From Desulfobacula sp. (lineage in GTDB: Bacteria > Desulfobacterota > Desulfobacteria > Desulfobacterales > Desulfobacteraceae): a stretch of 5,995 nt of DNA. Below are positions 1-5,467 of this stretch, one piece after another (position 1 is the stretch's first letter; each line of letters opens with the position of its first letter). The notes under the pieces were generated by a model. The model had not been told where the DNA came from. It was given only the letters and a program-made list of their open reading frames with translations, and searched no databases. The stretch spans positions 1 to 5,995 of the forward strand of contig JABIYQ010000363.1 in the NCBI GenBank assembly GCA_018702715.1, in the 5' to 3' direction. Position numbers and translations under genes: made by a program.

Positions 1-281
1 CTGCTGATATCTTTTAAGTAGGGATGAATATTTCGTATCAGATCAGATCCCTGTTCCGCAGCCCTTCCCAGGACAAAGAGCTTTGTTCCAAATCTGAATT
101 TATTTTCGTAGTTTTCCAAAACACCCAGGTCGGACAAGGTATAAACCATATTAAAAACAGTGCTCTTGTTCAATGATAACTCATTGGATATTTCTGAAAT
201 ACCCATAGGTTCTTTTTTCTTTCCCAGAAGTGCCAATATTTGAAAGCACTTATCAATGGCAGGGACCCGTTTAAATTCCAT
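1..281 (-). CDS. IclR-family transcriptional regulator, N-terminal part (cut by window edge)
   Basis: My translation of the minus strand from the ATG at 281 gives 93 residues before the window ends. The beginning (KRVPAIDKCFQILALLG) and the following winged helix-turn-helix match the N-terminal DNA-binding domain of IclR regulators. The HTH lies at about residues 27-54, with SLNKSTVFNMVYTLSDLGVL as recognition helix and turn. The segment after it (FRFGTKLFVLGRAA, about 63-75) is the usual link to the effector-binding domain, which lies outside the window. The start is supported by TAAGGA (289-294), 7 bases upstream of the ATG. Members bind DNA as dimers or tetramers and respond to small organic acids or aromatics. 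The effector cannot be read here. The gene lies downstream of the glutamate-synthase-like gene on the same strand, but a terminator and its own promoter separate them, so it is probably an independent unit. Confidence 0.9.
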   Translation of the reverse strand, partial: MEFKRVPAIDKCFQILALLGKKKEPMGISEISNELSLNKSTVFNMVYTLSDLGVLENYENKFRFGTKLFVLGRAAEQGSDLIRNIHPYLKDIS

Positions 282-310
282 TTTTTAATCCTTATTTTCA
301 AGGCTACTTA

Positions 311-344
311 TTCTCTATATAAAACAAACGTTCTCAATATAAAA
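311..344. repeat. 20-bp-spaced direct repeat over the IclR-gene promoter (possible operator)
   Basis: TTCTCTATATAAAA (311-324) and TTCTCAATATAAAA (331-344) match at 13 of 14 positions and are offset by exactly 20 bp, about two helical turns. One copy covers the predicted -10 element and the other lies just downstream of the start. This geometry suits two protein subunits on the same DNA face. Autoregulation by the adjacent IclR-type protein is a reasonable inference but is not shown. The AT-rich composition means chance similarity remains possible. Confidence 0.4.
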
Positions 345-364
345 TAACATCAAGCCTATGTCAA
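336..364 (-). promoter_or_regulatory. Sigma-70 promoter of the IclR-family gene
   Basis: Reading the minus strand, a perfect TTGACA (-35, 359-364) is followed by a 17-base spacer and TATATT (-10, 336-341). Transcription would start near 329, leaving a leader of roughly 48 bases before the ATG at 281. This is the best sigma-70 match on this strand upstream of the regulator. Confidence 0.7.
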
Positions 365-432
365 CAAAAAATAATGCGGAGTTTTTGGGTGGCAGAAATT
401 GTCTGGTATAGTATAGATAAATCTTCTATGCA

Positions 433-470
433 TAAAAGGGCTTTTGTTTGATAATACAAAAGCCCTTTTA
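433..470 (-). terminator. Intrinsic terminator after the glutamate-synthase-like gene
   Basis: A perfect 15-bp stem (433-447 with 456-470) closes an 8-base loop. Its core is AAAAGGGCTTTTGT. The stem begins 15 bases past the stop codon (485-487). On the minus strand the 3' arm ends in a short T run, and the plus-strand side is similar, so it could act in both directions. No plus-strand gene ends here, so it serves the minus-strand gene. Confidence 0.85.
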
Positions 471-484
471 AGTTGAAAACTTTT

Positions 485-2143
485 TTATGAATTTAATATT
501 TTTTTAGCACTTTCATTGTTCACATCAGACACATGGGGAATGCCTGTTTCAATAGCTGTTTCCCGATTACCTGAAAAAATTTCTTGCCGAGTAATCTGAT
601 TCAAAGAAAATTTTCTCGCCCCGGCCATGAGTTGTTGCAGACCACAATAAAGCTTATCAGCCTGTGTATAGAAGCCAATGGCACCATATGGAATTTTCTT
701 TATTTCATCCTTGCCGATTTTTTTCTCAAGATCATGGTAACCGGCAAAAATTTCATCTGCGGTTTTTCCAACTTCCAGAACGTTTTTCGGAAGTTCATTC
801 CAGGTACCATTCACCTTTGCTCGTCGATCAGGATAGATTGCACCCTCTATATTTGAGCCTAAAAACCCAGGAATCATGATGGCTCTTCCCATACAAATTA
901 ATTTTGTATAAGGTGCTCCTAGGGCCAATGCTTTAAAAATATGATCTTCAAGGGCAAATCCACCGGCAAAAGACATATCCACTACATTTTTCCCTTTTGC
1001 TGATAAAATACTGGCATATTCATGGGCTTTTGAATGAAGATTAATTGAAGGAACACCCCAGCTTTGCATCATGTTCCAGGGACTCATACCAGTCCCCCCG
1101 CCGGAACCGTCTATCGTCAAAAGATCCAGTTCAGCATCCGTTGCAAACTTAATGGCCATTGCCAGCTCTTCCATGCCATAAGAACCTGTTTTCAGGGAGA
1201 TTCTCTCAAAGCCGATGCTGCGAAGATATTCCACGCTGTTCATGAAATCTTCCTGGACTTTGCTGACCGTATCAAAGTTAGTTCCACCCAGCCGGCTGTG
1301 ACGGGCAAAGGACTTAATAGCTCCCTGCTCAAATCCTTGTTGAACTTCAGGCAGGGATGGATCAGGATCAACCACATACCCGCGTTTTTTCAGAAACATG
1401 GCATATTCAAGGCTTCTGACCTGTATTTCTCCTCCAATATTTTTTGCCCCCTGACCCCATTTTAATTCAATGATACACTTGTTGCCATATTTGTTCACAA
1501 CATACTCGGCCACACCATTTCTTGTATCTTCAACATTGAGCTGAACAATAATGGCACCATAACCGTCAAAATACCTTAAATAGGTCTCAATTCTGCGGTC
1601 GAGCTCAGGCGCCTTAACAATTTTACCTTTTTTGTCTGTTTGCGGACCAATTTCAGAATCTCTATCCACACCCACCACATTTTCACCGATCACAACCGGG
1701 ATACCAATCAATGCACCACCAATAGCAAATGAGTCCCAGTATTTTTCTGCAATAAGTGTTGATCCCAATGCGCCGGTCATCATTGGCATGCGAATTTTTG
1801 TCTTGGTTTTGCTCCCAAACTCTGTTTCAAGACTGACATTGGGGAAAATACAGTCATCCGGGTTATTTGTCATATCACCTGTAAGACCTTTAGAACCATA
1901 GGCATATCCCTGGATTCTAAGGGAATTATAGGATACCCCCACATGGGTGGTATTGTTTGCACCGGCAGTGACCAGACCAAAACTTCTTGGATACAACAAT
2001 TTCCTTCCAACCATGCTGGAAAGCCATGTTTCGCACTTGCCTTTACAATCTGCCCGGCATAATGTGCAAAGACTCGATTCACAGGCATTCCCTCTATTTT
2101 TTGTTCCCAGGGCATCATTTCCTTTTGAAAATCTCATTTCCAT
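485..2143 (-). CDS. Stand-alone FMN-binding glutamate synthase domain protein with N-terminal Cys cluster
   Basis: The 552-residue protein carries the FMN-binding synthase domain of glutamate synthase (GltB central/C-terminal part). Recognisable segments are PMMTGALGSTLIAEKYWDSF (120-138), ELKWGQGAKNIGGE (226-239), the glycine-rich flavin/phosphate segment TIDGSGGGTGMSP (343-355), and the barrel end SFAGGFALEDHIFKALALGA (391-410). The N-terminal glutaminase domain and the C-terminal beta-helix of full GltB are absent. Ammonia would have to come from free ammonium or a partner protein. The 3Fe-4S motif of classical GltB (CHxNTCPVGVATQ type) is missing after LICMGRA, where GFLGSNIEGAIYPD stands instead. 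Near the N terminus is a different cluster, Cys21, 26, 29, 33 and 37, followed by a conserved-looking GRKLLYPRSFGLVTAG. It may hold an Fe-S centre for ferredoxin-type electron input, which is an inference. N-methylglutamate synthase subunit MgsC is a related family, so the substrate is not certain. AGGAGA lies 5 bases before the ATG. Confidence 0.88.
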   Translation of the reverse strand: MEMRFSKGNDALGTKNRGNACESSLCTLCRADCKGKCETWLSSMVGRKLLYPRSFGLVTAGANNTTHVGVSYNSLRIQGYAYGSKGLTGDMTNNPDDCIFPNVSLETEFGSKTKTKIRMPMMTGALGSTLIAEKYWDSFAIGGALIGIPVVIGENVVGVDRDSEIGPQTDKKGKIVKAPELDRRIETYLRYFDGYGAIIVQLNVEDTRNGVAEYVVNKYGNKCIIELKWGQGAKNIGGEIQVRSLEYAMFLKKRGYVVDPDPSLPEVQQGFEQGAIKSFARHSRLGGTNFDTVSKVQEDFMNSVEYLRSIGFERISLKTGSYGMEELAMAIKFATDAELDLLTIDGSGGGTGMSPWNMMQSWGVPSINLHSKAHEYASILSAKGKNVVDMSFAGGFALEDHIFKALALGAPYTKLICMGRAIMIPGFLGSNIEGAIYPDRRAKVNGTWNELPKNVLEVGKTADEIFAGYHDLEKKIGKDEIKKIPYGAIGFYTQADKLYCGLQQLMAGARKFSLNQITRQEIFSGNRETAIETGIPHVSDVNNESAKKILNS

Positions 2144-2208
2144 TGCTCTCTCCTAATTTAACAGGGTTATTTTTCTGCATTTCCTCATTGAAATGATTTC
2201 CCAAAAAT

Positions 2209-2254
2209 AAAAAAAGGCGCTTCCCCGATCATATATCTCGGAGCAGACGCCCTT
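2209..2254 (-). terminator. Leader terminator upstream of the glutamate-synthase-like gene
   Basis: On the minus strand an outer stem AAGGGCG/CGCCUUU (2248-2254 with 2213-2219, one G-U pair) stacks through a small internal loop on CUCCGA/UCGGGG (2238-2243 with 2223-2228). Seven Us follow the last C (2209-2215), then an A and five more. It sits inside the 5' leader, 66 bases before the ATG at 2143. It must therefore be read through for the gene to be expressed, which points to regulated attenuation. Confidence 0.8.
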
Positions 2255-2297
2255 GTCATTTTGGTATTTATATTTACGCCGTTGTAAAAATAAATAC
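2209..2297 (-). promoter_or_regulatory. ANTAR-type two-hexaloop antiterminator leader overlapping a terminator
   Basis: Read on the minus strand, hairpin P1 (2297 down to 2264) is a 14-bp stem with a single U-U mismatch around the hexaloop AACGGC (2278-2283). Six bases later hairpin P2 (2257 down to 2246) is GAC/GUC around the hexaloop AAGGGC (2249-2254). Both loops have A at position 1 and G at position 4, the signature of RNAs bound by ANTAR-domain proteins (NasR/EutV type). P2 shares bases 2248-2254 with the 5' arm of the terminator at 2209-2254, so the two structures exclude each other. Binding of a protein to P1-P2 should therefore allow read-through into the glutamate-synthase-like gene. 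Known ANTAR systems, including a Geobacter nitrogen regulator, control nitrogen genes this way. No ANTAR protein gene is inside the window. Confidence 0.72.
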
Positions 2298-2310
2298 AAT
2301 TTCATCAAGA

Positions 2311-2337
2311 ATTATATCTTACAAATTATAATGTCAA
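2311..2337 (-). promoter_or_regulatory. Promoter of the glutamate-synthase-like gene
   Basis: On the minus strand, perfect TTGACA (2332-2337) and perfect TATAAT (2311-2316) are separated by 15 bases, slightly shorter than the optimum of 17. Transcription would start near 2304, just ahead of hairpin P1 (from 2297). This fits a leader built around that RNA structure. Confidence 0.6.
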
Positions 2338-2350
2338 CTTAATTTAAGAT

Positions 2351-2484
2351 GTAATTATTCAGCTCTTACGCTTGAACCCGCCCTGTCTGATGGATATTTT
2401 GTTCGATGCTAAACGCTTAACCTCCTGCAAATATCCATCAGACAGGGCTTTGGGGATATTTTTTTTAACGGGCTGAACAATTAC
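2351..2484. repeat. Nested long inverted repeat between the glutamate-synthase-like and HIT genes
   Basis: An inner perfect 20-bp inverted repeat (2380-2399 and 2429-2448, core CCTGTCTGATGGATATTT) encloses a 29-base loop. It is nested in outer arms GTAATTATTCAGC (2351-2363) and GCTGAACAATTAC (2472-2484), which pair at 12 of 13 positions. Neither minus-strand nor plus-strand RNA has a U run directly after the inner stem, so it is not a textbook terminator. A T-rich stretch (2459-2466) follows 10 bases later on the plus strand. The size, perfect arms and symmetry suggest a small non-autonomous repeat or a strong cruciform/hairpin. It could also block read-through between the two minus-strand genes. 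No coding sequence is visible in it. Confidence 0.7.
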
Positions 2485-2515
2485 TTTAAGTTTTGCTTTT
2501 TTTTGGAATCATTTG

Positions 2516-2543
2516 AAAAACTGATCTACTATATAAATATCAG
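2516..2543 (-). terminator. Possible weak terminator of the HIT gene
   Basis: On the minus strand CTGAT (2539-2543) and ATCAG (2521-2525) form a 5-bp stem with a 13-base loop. Five Ts (2516-2520) follow, about 17 bases after the HIT stop codon. The stem is short and AT-rich, so real termination may depend on the large inverted repeat beyond it. Confidence 0.3.
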
Positions 2544-2559
2544 CCAGATCTATTCGTCC

Positions 2560-2964
2560 CTAGTAATCCATCTTATCTGGAATAACGCCACGCACTCCAC
2601 CCCTTGGATTAGGCGTATCCCCTTCTCTCCTTGGTATCAGATGGATATGACAGTGGAAAATAGTCTGGCCTGCCGATTTTCCAGTGTTCATCCCAATATT
2701 TAGTCCAGTCACTGAAGAATCATTCTTTAAGATTTTTTTTCCAAGAACTTTAAGGAGACTGTTGGCATCGATTAGTTCTTGTTGTGTCAATTGGAAAAAA
2801 TCTGTGCAATGGCGTTTAGGTATTATTAATAAATGTCCATTGCTTACAGGATTTAAATCATTTATAGCCACGACCGAGTTATAATCTTCAACAATTCTGG
2901 ATTTGATATTTTCATAACAAAATGGGCAATCCGGCTTATTCTCAATAAGATCATCAAAGGTCAT
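2560..2964 (-). CDS. HIT-family protein (histidine triad nucleotide hydrolase/transferase)
   Basis: This 134-residue protein has the normal length for a bacterial HIT protein. The histidine triad is H104-C-H106-I-H108 within GQTIFHCHIHLIPR (99-112). By family knowledge the middle His, H106, is the nucleophile that attacks the alpha-phosphate of AMP-type or dinucleoside substrates. CPFC (13-16) is the usual N-terminal zinc pair, probably completed by H52 of PKRH and a triad His. The segment NPVSNGHLLIIPKRH (38-52) is the standard HIT core strand pair. The start is fixed by TTAAGGA (2971-2977), 6 bases upstream. The protein is presumably a cytoplasmic housekeeping enzyme. The exact substrate (ADP-ribose adducts, Ap4A or AMP-lysine) cannot be read from sequence. 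It is divergent to the trp operon and there is no functional link to it that I can see. Confidence 0.93.
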   Translation of the reverse strand: MTFDDLIENKPDCPFCYENIKSRIVEDYNSVVAINDLNPVSNGHLLIIPKRHCTDFFQLTQQELIDANSLLKVLGKKILKNDSSVTGLNIGMNTGKSAGQTIFHCHIHLIPRREGDTPNPRGGVRGVIPDKMDY

Positions 2965-2999
2965 TTGTTGTCCTTAAGAAATGCTTGTATTGATTATTC

Positions 3000-3027
3000 A
3001 TTATCACGTTGTTGAATTCTATTCAAT
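3000..3027 (-). promoter_or_regulatory. Tentative promoter of the HIT gene with overlapping palindrome
   Basis: On the minus strand GATAAT (3000-3005, preceded by T) is a good -10. An ATTGAA-like -35 (3022-3027) lies 16 bases upstream and is poor. The palindrome TTGAAT-TCT-ATTCAA (3012-3026) overlaps the -35 region and spacer and could be an operator. AT-rich context weakens both claims. Confidence 0.3.
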
Positions 3028-3117
3028 CAATTCGTAATCCCATTTACAATCATAAAAATCAAAATGCAACACTCAACAAACAACAGTCATTATCAATAAC
3101 CTTATTATTAAAACCAC
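3028..3117. other. AT-rich intergenic stretch between the divergent HIT and trp units
   Basis: No open frame with a ribosome binding site, no RNA gene and no convincing hairpin is visible in these roughly 90 bases. They lie between the divergent promoters. Confidence 0.5.
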
Positions 3118-3146
3118 TTGACATCTATAAAAAAAAGACGTTAACT
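3118..3146 (+). promoter_or_regulatory. trp operon promoter
   Basis: TTGACA (3118-3123), a 17-base spacer and TTAACT (3141-3146) give a sigma-70 promoter. Both hexamers and the spacing are the same as I recall for the E. coli trp promoter, where the -10 lies inside the TrpR operator core GTTAACTA. GTTAACTA is also present here (3140-3147), but the outer operator half-sites (ACTAG/CTAGT) are not. TrpR control is therefore unproven. Start of transcription is expected near 3153, just before the leader peptide. Confidence 0.7.
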
Positions 3147-3166
3147 AATCTCCCTATAAGGATGAA

Positions 3167-3256
3167 ATGAAAAATTCAAAGAAAATAAAAAATAGCACCT
3201 TTAATTGGTGGTGGTGGCCTCAAATTCTGAGGATCACCTGCGAGCTATCTTTATGA
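3167..3256 (+). CDS. trpL: trp operon leader peptide with four consecutive Trp codons
   Basis: ATG at 3167 opens a 29-codon frame ending in TGA (3254-3256). The peptide begins MKNSKKIKNSTFN, then has WWWW encoded by TGG at 3206-3217, then PQILRITCELSL. AAGGA (3158-3162) precedes the start by 4 bases, which is close but usable. An earlier ATG (3162) reads only Met-Lys-stop and its stop overlaps the leader start (ATGA). Four tandem Trp codons in a short peptide ahead of trpE are diagnostic of ribosome-mediated attenuation: shortage of charged tRNA-Trp stalls the ribosome at 3206-3217 and changes RNA folding downstream. The peptide itself has no expected function. Four adjacent Trp codons are more than the two of E. 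coli and should give a sensitive response. Confidence 0.93.
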   Translation: MKNSKKIKNSTFNWWWWPQILRITCELSL

Positions 3257-3321
3257 TGATATAAAAAATTAATTGATACAAACACCGTGGGCTGATCAAA
3301 AAGCTCACGGTGTTTTTTTTT
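3213..3321 (+). promoter_or_regulatory. trp attenuator (1:2, 2:3 and 3:4 alternative hairpins)
   Basis: Segment 1 (3213-3222, holding the last Trp codons) pairs with segment 2 (3228-3238) as GGUG/CACC plus CCUCA/UGAGG. Segment 2 can instead pair with segment 3: 3232-3242 with 3286-3297, 11 pairs with one bulged C (3292) and two G-U pairs. Segments 3 and 4 form the terminator. A ribosome stalled at the Trp codons covers segment 1 and frees segment 2 to make 2:3, so trpE is transcribed. With ample tryptophan the ribosome moves on and 3:4 terminates. Pairings were found by eye and not energy-scored. Confidence 0.85.
3280..3321 (+). terminator. First trp leader terminator (attenuator 3:4 stem)
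   Basis: A 14-bp stem (3280-3293 with 3302-3315, one G-U pair, core ACACCGTG/CACGGTGT) closes an 8-base loop and runs into nine Ts (3313-3321). It is a strong intrinsic terminator located 24 bases after the leader peptide stop. Confidence 0.93.
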
Positions 3322-3328
3322 GGACAAG

Positions 3329-3361
3329 AAAGATCGTGAAAAATTCACGATCTTTTTTTTT
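3329..3361 (+). terminator. Second trp leader terminator, directly behind the attenuator
   Basis: A perfect 12-bp stem AAAGATCGTGAA/TTCACGATCTTT (3329-3340 with 3344-3355) closes a 3-base loop and ends in nine Ts (3353-3361), 36 bases before the trpE start. It is a complete intrinsic terminator by itself. It must be passed for trpE expression, so it is either regulated together with the first one or fails part of the time. The free 3' arm of the first terminator (3305-3311) can pair with 3333-3339 in its 5' arm. Confidence 0.88.
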
Positions 3362-3396
3362 GTTAAAACGACTATAAATAAGCAAAAGGTAAATCC

Positions 3397-4884
3397 ATGT
3401 TACTCAATAATTTCCCCAAAAAAGATAAATTCTTAACCTTTACTGAAAATCATAATGTTGTTCCTGTTTGCACAGAGATACTCGCAGACACGGAAACCCC
3501 TGTTTCCCTTTTGAAAAAATTCTATAGAAAAAACTCCCCTGTTTTCCTTTTTGAAAGTGTGGAAGGGGGCGAAAGATGGGGGCGATACAGTTTTCTTGGA
3601 ACATCGGCCAGAGCCCATGTTCAAATTTTTTCACACCATGTTGAAATAAAGACGGATACAACAACAAAAACCATCCCTCATCAGGGCGATCCATTAAACA
3701 TATTAAAGAATTTTATGAATAAATTTTCCCCGGCAAACATTCCTGAATTACCAAGATTCTGGGGCGGCCTTGTCGGATATTTAACCTATGAAATGGTTTC
3801 TTTTTTTGAAAATATCCCCAATAATTTACCAAAAACTTCCCCTATTGCGCATTTTATTTTGCCTGATGAGATCATTATTTTCGATAATATCAAAAACACA
3901 TTGCTTTGCGTGGTTGTCGCTTTTTTAGATGACTGGGAAGATAAAAGCCAGACCTTTGACCATGCTCAAACAAAAATAATTGCAATGCTTGAAAAAATAA
4001 AAGATGACATCCCGGCAATTGATGATACTTTTCAAAGCCGTTCATCTCTAACGCCTGTTTATGACGATAATGACTATAGAAACAAGGTACAAAAAACCAA
4101 AGAATATATCCATGCCGGTGATATAATTCAGACGGTTATATCCCAGCCTTTTACGTGCAGCGCACCAAAAGAGCTTACCCAACTGTACCGGGCACAACGA
4201 TATATCAATCCATCGCCGTATCTTTTTTTCATGCATTATAATGAGGTTGCGCTTGTGGGATCTTCACCTGAAGTTATGGTACGTCTGGAAAATGGTATGG
4301 CAACGGTCAGGCCCATAGCAGGTACAAGGCCAAGGGGAAAAACTGAACAGGAAGACAGGAGGCTTGCAGATGAGCTTTTATCTGATGAAAAAGAACGCTC
4401 AGAGCATCTTATGCTGGTTGATCTTGGCCGTAATGATCTGGGAAGAGTTGCTGAAACAGGAACTGTTCAGGTGACGGATATGATGATCGTTGAAAGATAT
4501 TCCCATGTCATGCACCTTGTTTCAAATATCAATTGCGATCTTTTAAAAGGACAAGACGCATGGGACCTTATCCGGGCGACATTTCCCGCAGGGACGCTGT
4601 CCGGCGCTCCAAAAGTGCGGGCAATGGAAATAATCGCTGAACTTGAGAAAAAACCAAGAGGTCCATATGGTGGAGCCGTCGGGTATATTTCCTTTAATGG
4701 GAACATGGATCTTGCCATTACCATAAGAACTGCAGTTATTGAAGGGGACAAACTGACAATAAGGGCAGGAGCCGGTATTGTAGCAGATTCTGATCCTGAA
4801 AAAGAACGAATTGAAACCATGGACAAAGCAAAAGCCATTGAAAGAGCATTAAACCTCTTAAGTCAAAAAGGAGAAAAGCCATGA
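3397..4884 (+). CDS. trpE: Anthranilate synthase component I
   Basis: TrpE converts chorismate and ammonia (from TrpG) to anthranilate and pyruvate, the first committed step of tryptophan synthesis. The 495 residues are normal for the family. The N-terminal part includes FESVEGGERWGRYSFLG (52-68), the region that in TrpE contributes to tryptophan feedback binding, together with NPSPYLFF (271-278). The chorismate-binding domain shows PIAGTRPRG (306-314), SEHLMLVDLGRNDLGR (335-350), YSHVMHL with H373 (368-374), TLSGAPKVRAM (400-410), GGAVGY (425-430) and AGAGIV (457-462). These regulatory and catalytic segments argue for TrpE rather than PabB. AAAGGT (3385-3390) precedes the ATG by 6 bases. The stop overlaps the trpG start by 4 bases, indicating translational coupling of the two subunits. 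Expression should depend on the leader attenuator, and activity on tryptophan inhibition. Confidence 0.96.
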   Translation: MLLNNFPKKDKFLTFTENHNVVPVCTEILADTETPVSLLKKFYRKNSPVFLFESVEGGERWGRYSFLGTSARAHVQIFSHHVEIKTDTTTKTIPHQGDPLNILKNFMNKFSPANIPELPRFWGGLVGYLTYEMVSFFENIPNNLPKTSPIAHFILPDEIIIFDNIKNTLLCVVVAFLDDWEDKSQTFDHAQTKIIAMLEKIKDDIPAIDDTFQSRSSLTPVYDDNDYRNKVQKTKEYIHAGDIIQTVISQPFTCSAPKELTQLYRAQRYINPSPYLFFMHYNEVALVGSSPEVMVRLENGMATVRPIAGTRPRGKTEQEDRRLADELLSDEKERSEHLMLVDLGRNDLGRVAETGTVQVTDMMIVERYSHVMHLVSNINCDLLKGQDAWDLIRATFPAGTLSGAPKVRAMEIIAELEKKPRGPYGGAVGYISFNGNMDLAITIRTAVIEGDKLTIRAGAGIVADSDPEKERIETMDKAKAIERALNLLSQKGEKP

Positions 4885-5456
4885 TTGCAATGATAGACAA
4901 TTATGATTCGTTTACCTATAACCTGGTTCAATATCTGAAAATGCTGGGTGCCGATGTTCTGGTATTTCGGAACAACCAATGCACAATAGATGATATCACT
5001 TTAAAGAATCCTGCAGGCATCGTTATTTCTCCAGGACCGGGACGTCCTGAGGGTGCGGGCCAAACACTTTCTGTGATTAAAAATTTTTCTGGGAAAAAAC
5101 CTGTTTTAGGCATCTGCTTAGGTCATCAAAGTATTGCCGCCGCCTTTGGCGGGAAAATAATAGGGGCAAAAAAAATAATGCATGGAAAAACATCAATGGT
5201 AACTGCCGATGGCAAGCACATCTACAATGGAATTAAAAAACCTTTCCAGGCCATGCGTTACCACTCTTTAGCCGTTTGCAAAAAGACCCTTCCGGATTGC
5301 TTTAAAATTACCTCACAAACAGATGACGGTGAAATCATGGGGTTAAGACACAAAACCCATCCAACACAAGGGATGCAGTTTCACCCTGAATCCATAATGA
5401 CACCCATTGGCAAAAGACTGCTTAGAAATTTTTTAAAAAGCACTGGGGACATATAA
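4881..5456 (+). CDS. trpG: Anthranilate synthase component II (glutamine amidotransferase)
   Basis: This 191-residue class I glutamine amidotransferase hydrolyses glutamine and passes ammonia to TrpE. The triad is visible: Cys79 in GICLGHQ (77-83), and His168 and Glu170 in MQFHPES (165-171). The oxyanion/substrate loop ISPGPGRPEGAG (49-60) and HGK (101-103) are typical of TrpG/PabA. Start ATGA overlaps the trpE stop, and AAGGAGA (4868-4874) lies 6 bases upstream, so the two subunits are probably made in equal amounts. The protein is monofunctional, not fused to TrpD as in enteric bacteria. In genomes with a single copy such a protein can also serve PabB, which cannot be judged here. Confidence 0.95.
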   Translation: MIAMIDNYDSFTYNLVQYLKMLGADVLVFRNNQCTIDDITLKNPAGIVISPGPGRPEGAGQTLSVIKNFSGKKPVLGICLGHQSIAAAFGGKIIGAKKIMHGKTSMVTADGKHIYNGIKKPFQAMRYHSLAVCKKTLPDCFKITSQTDDGEIMGLRHKTHPTQGMQFHPESIMTPIGKRLLRNFLKSTGDI

Positions 5457-5467
5457 ATCGGTAAATC

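Noticed and set aside
391..406. Sigma-54-like sequence (TGGCAG...TTGT) on the plus strand
   Set aside because: The spacing between the GG and the TTG element is about two bases too short, the GC of the -12 element is missing, and no plus-strand gene starts downstream.
1632..1901. Plus-strand open frame opposite the glutamate-synthase-like gene
   Set aside because: It lies wholly antisense to a well-supported protein, has no recognisable domain, and its composition mirrors the real gene. Other antisense frames in this gene are the same.
2351..2484. Integron attC-like site (GCTTAAC resembles a core site)
   Set aside because: There is no matching GTTRRRY partner at the other end, the perfect 20-bp stem is not attC-like, and no integrase or cassette array is present.
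2684..2884. Plus-strand open frame opposite the HIT gene
   Set aside because: It is antisense to a protein with an intact histidine triad and has no recognisable content.
3257..3396. T-box or metabolite riboswitch control of trpE
   Set aside because: The Trp-codon leader peptide with matching 1:2/2:3/3:4 pairings explains the region, and no T-box sequence or known aptamer core is visible.
4467..4838. Minus-strand open frame inside trpE
   Set aside because: It lies antisense to the conserved catalytic part of TrpE and shows no family motif of its own.
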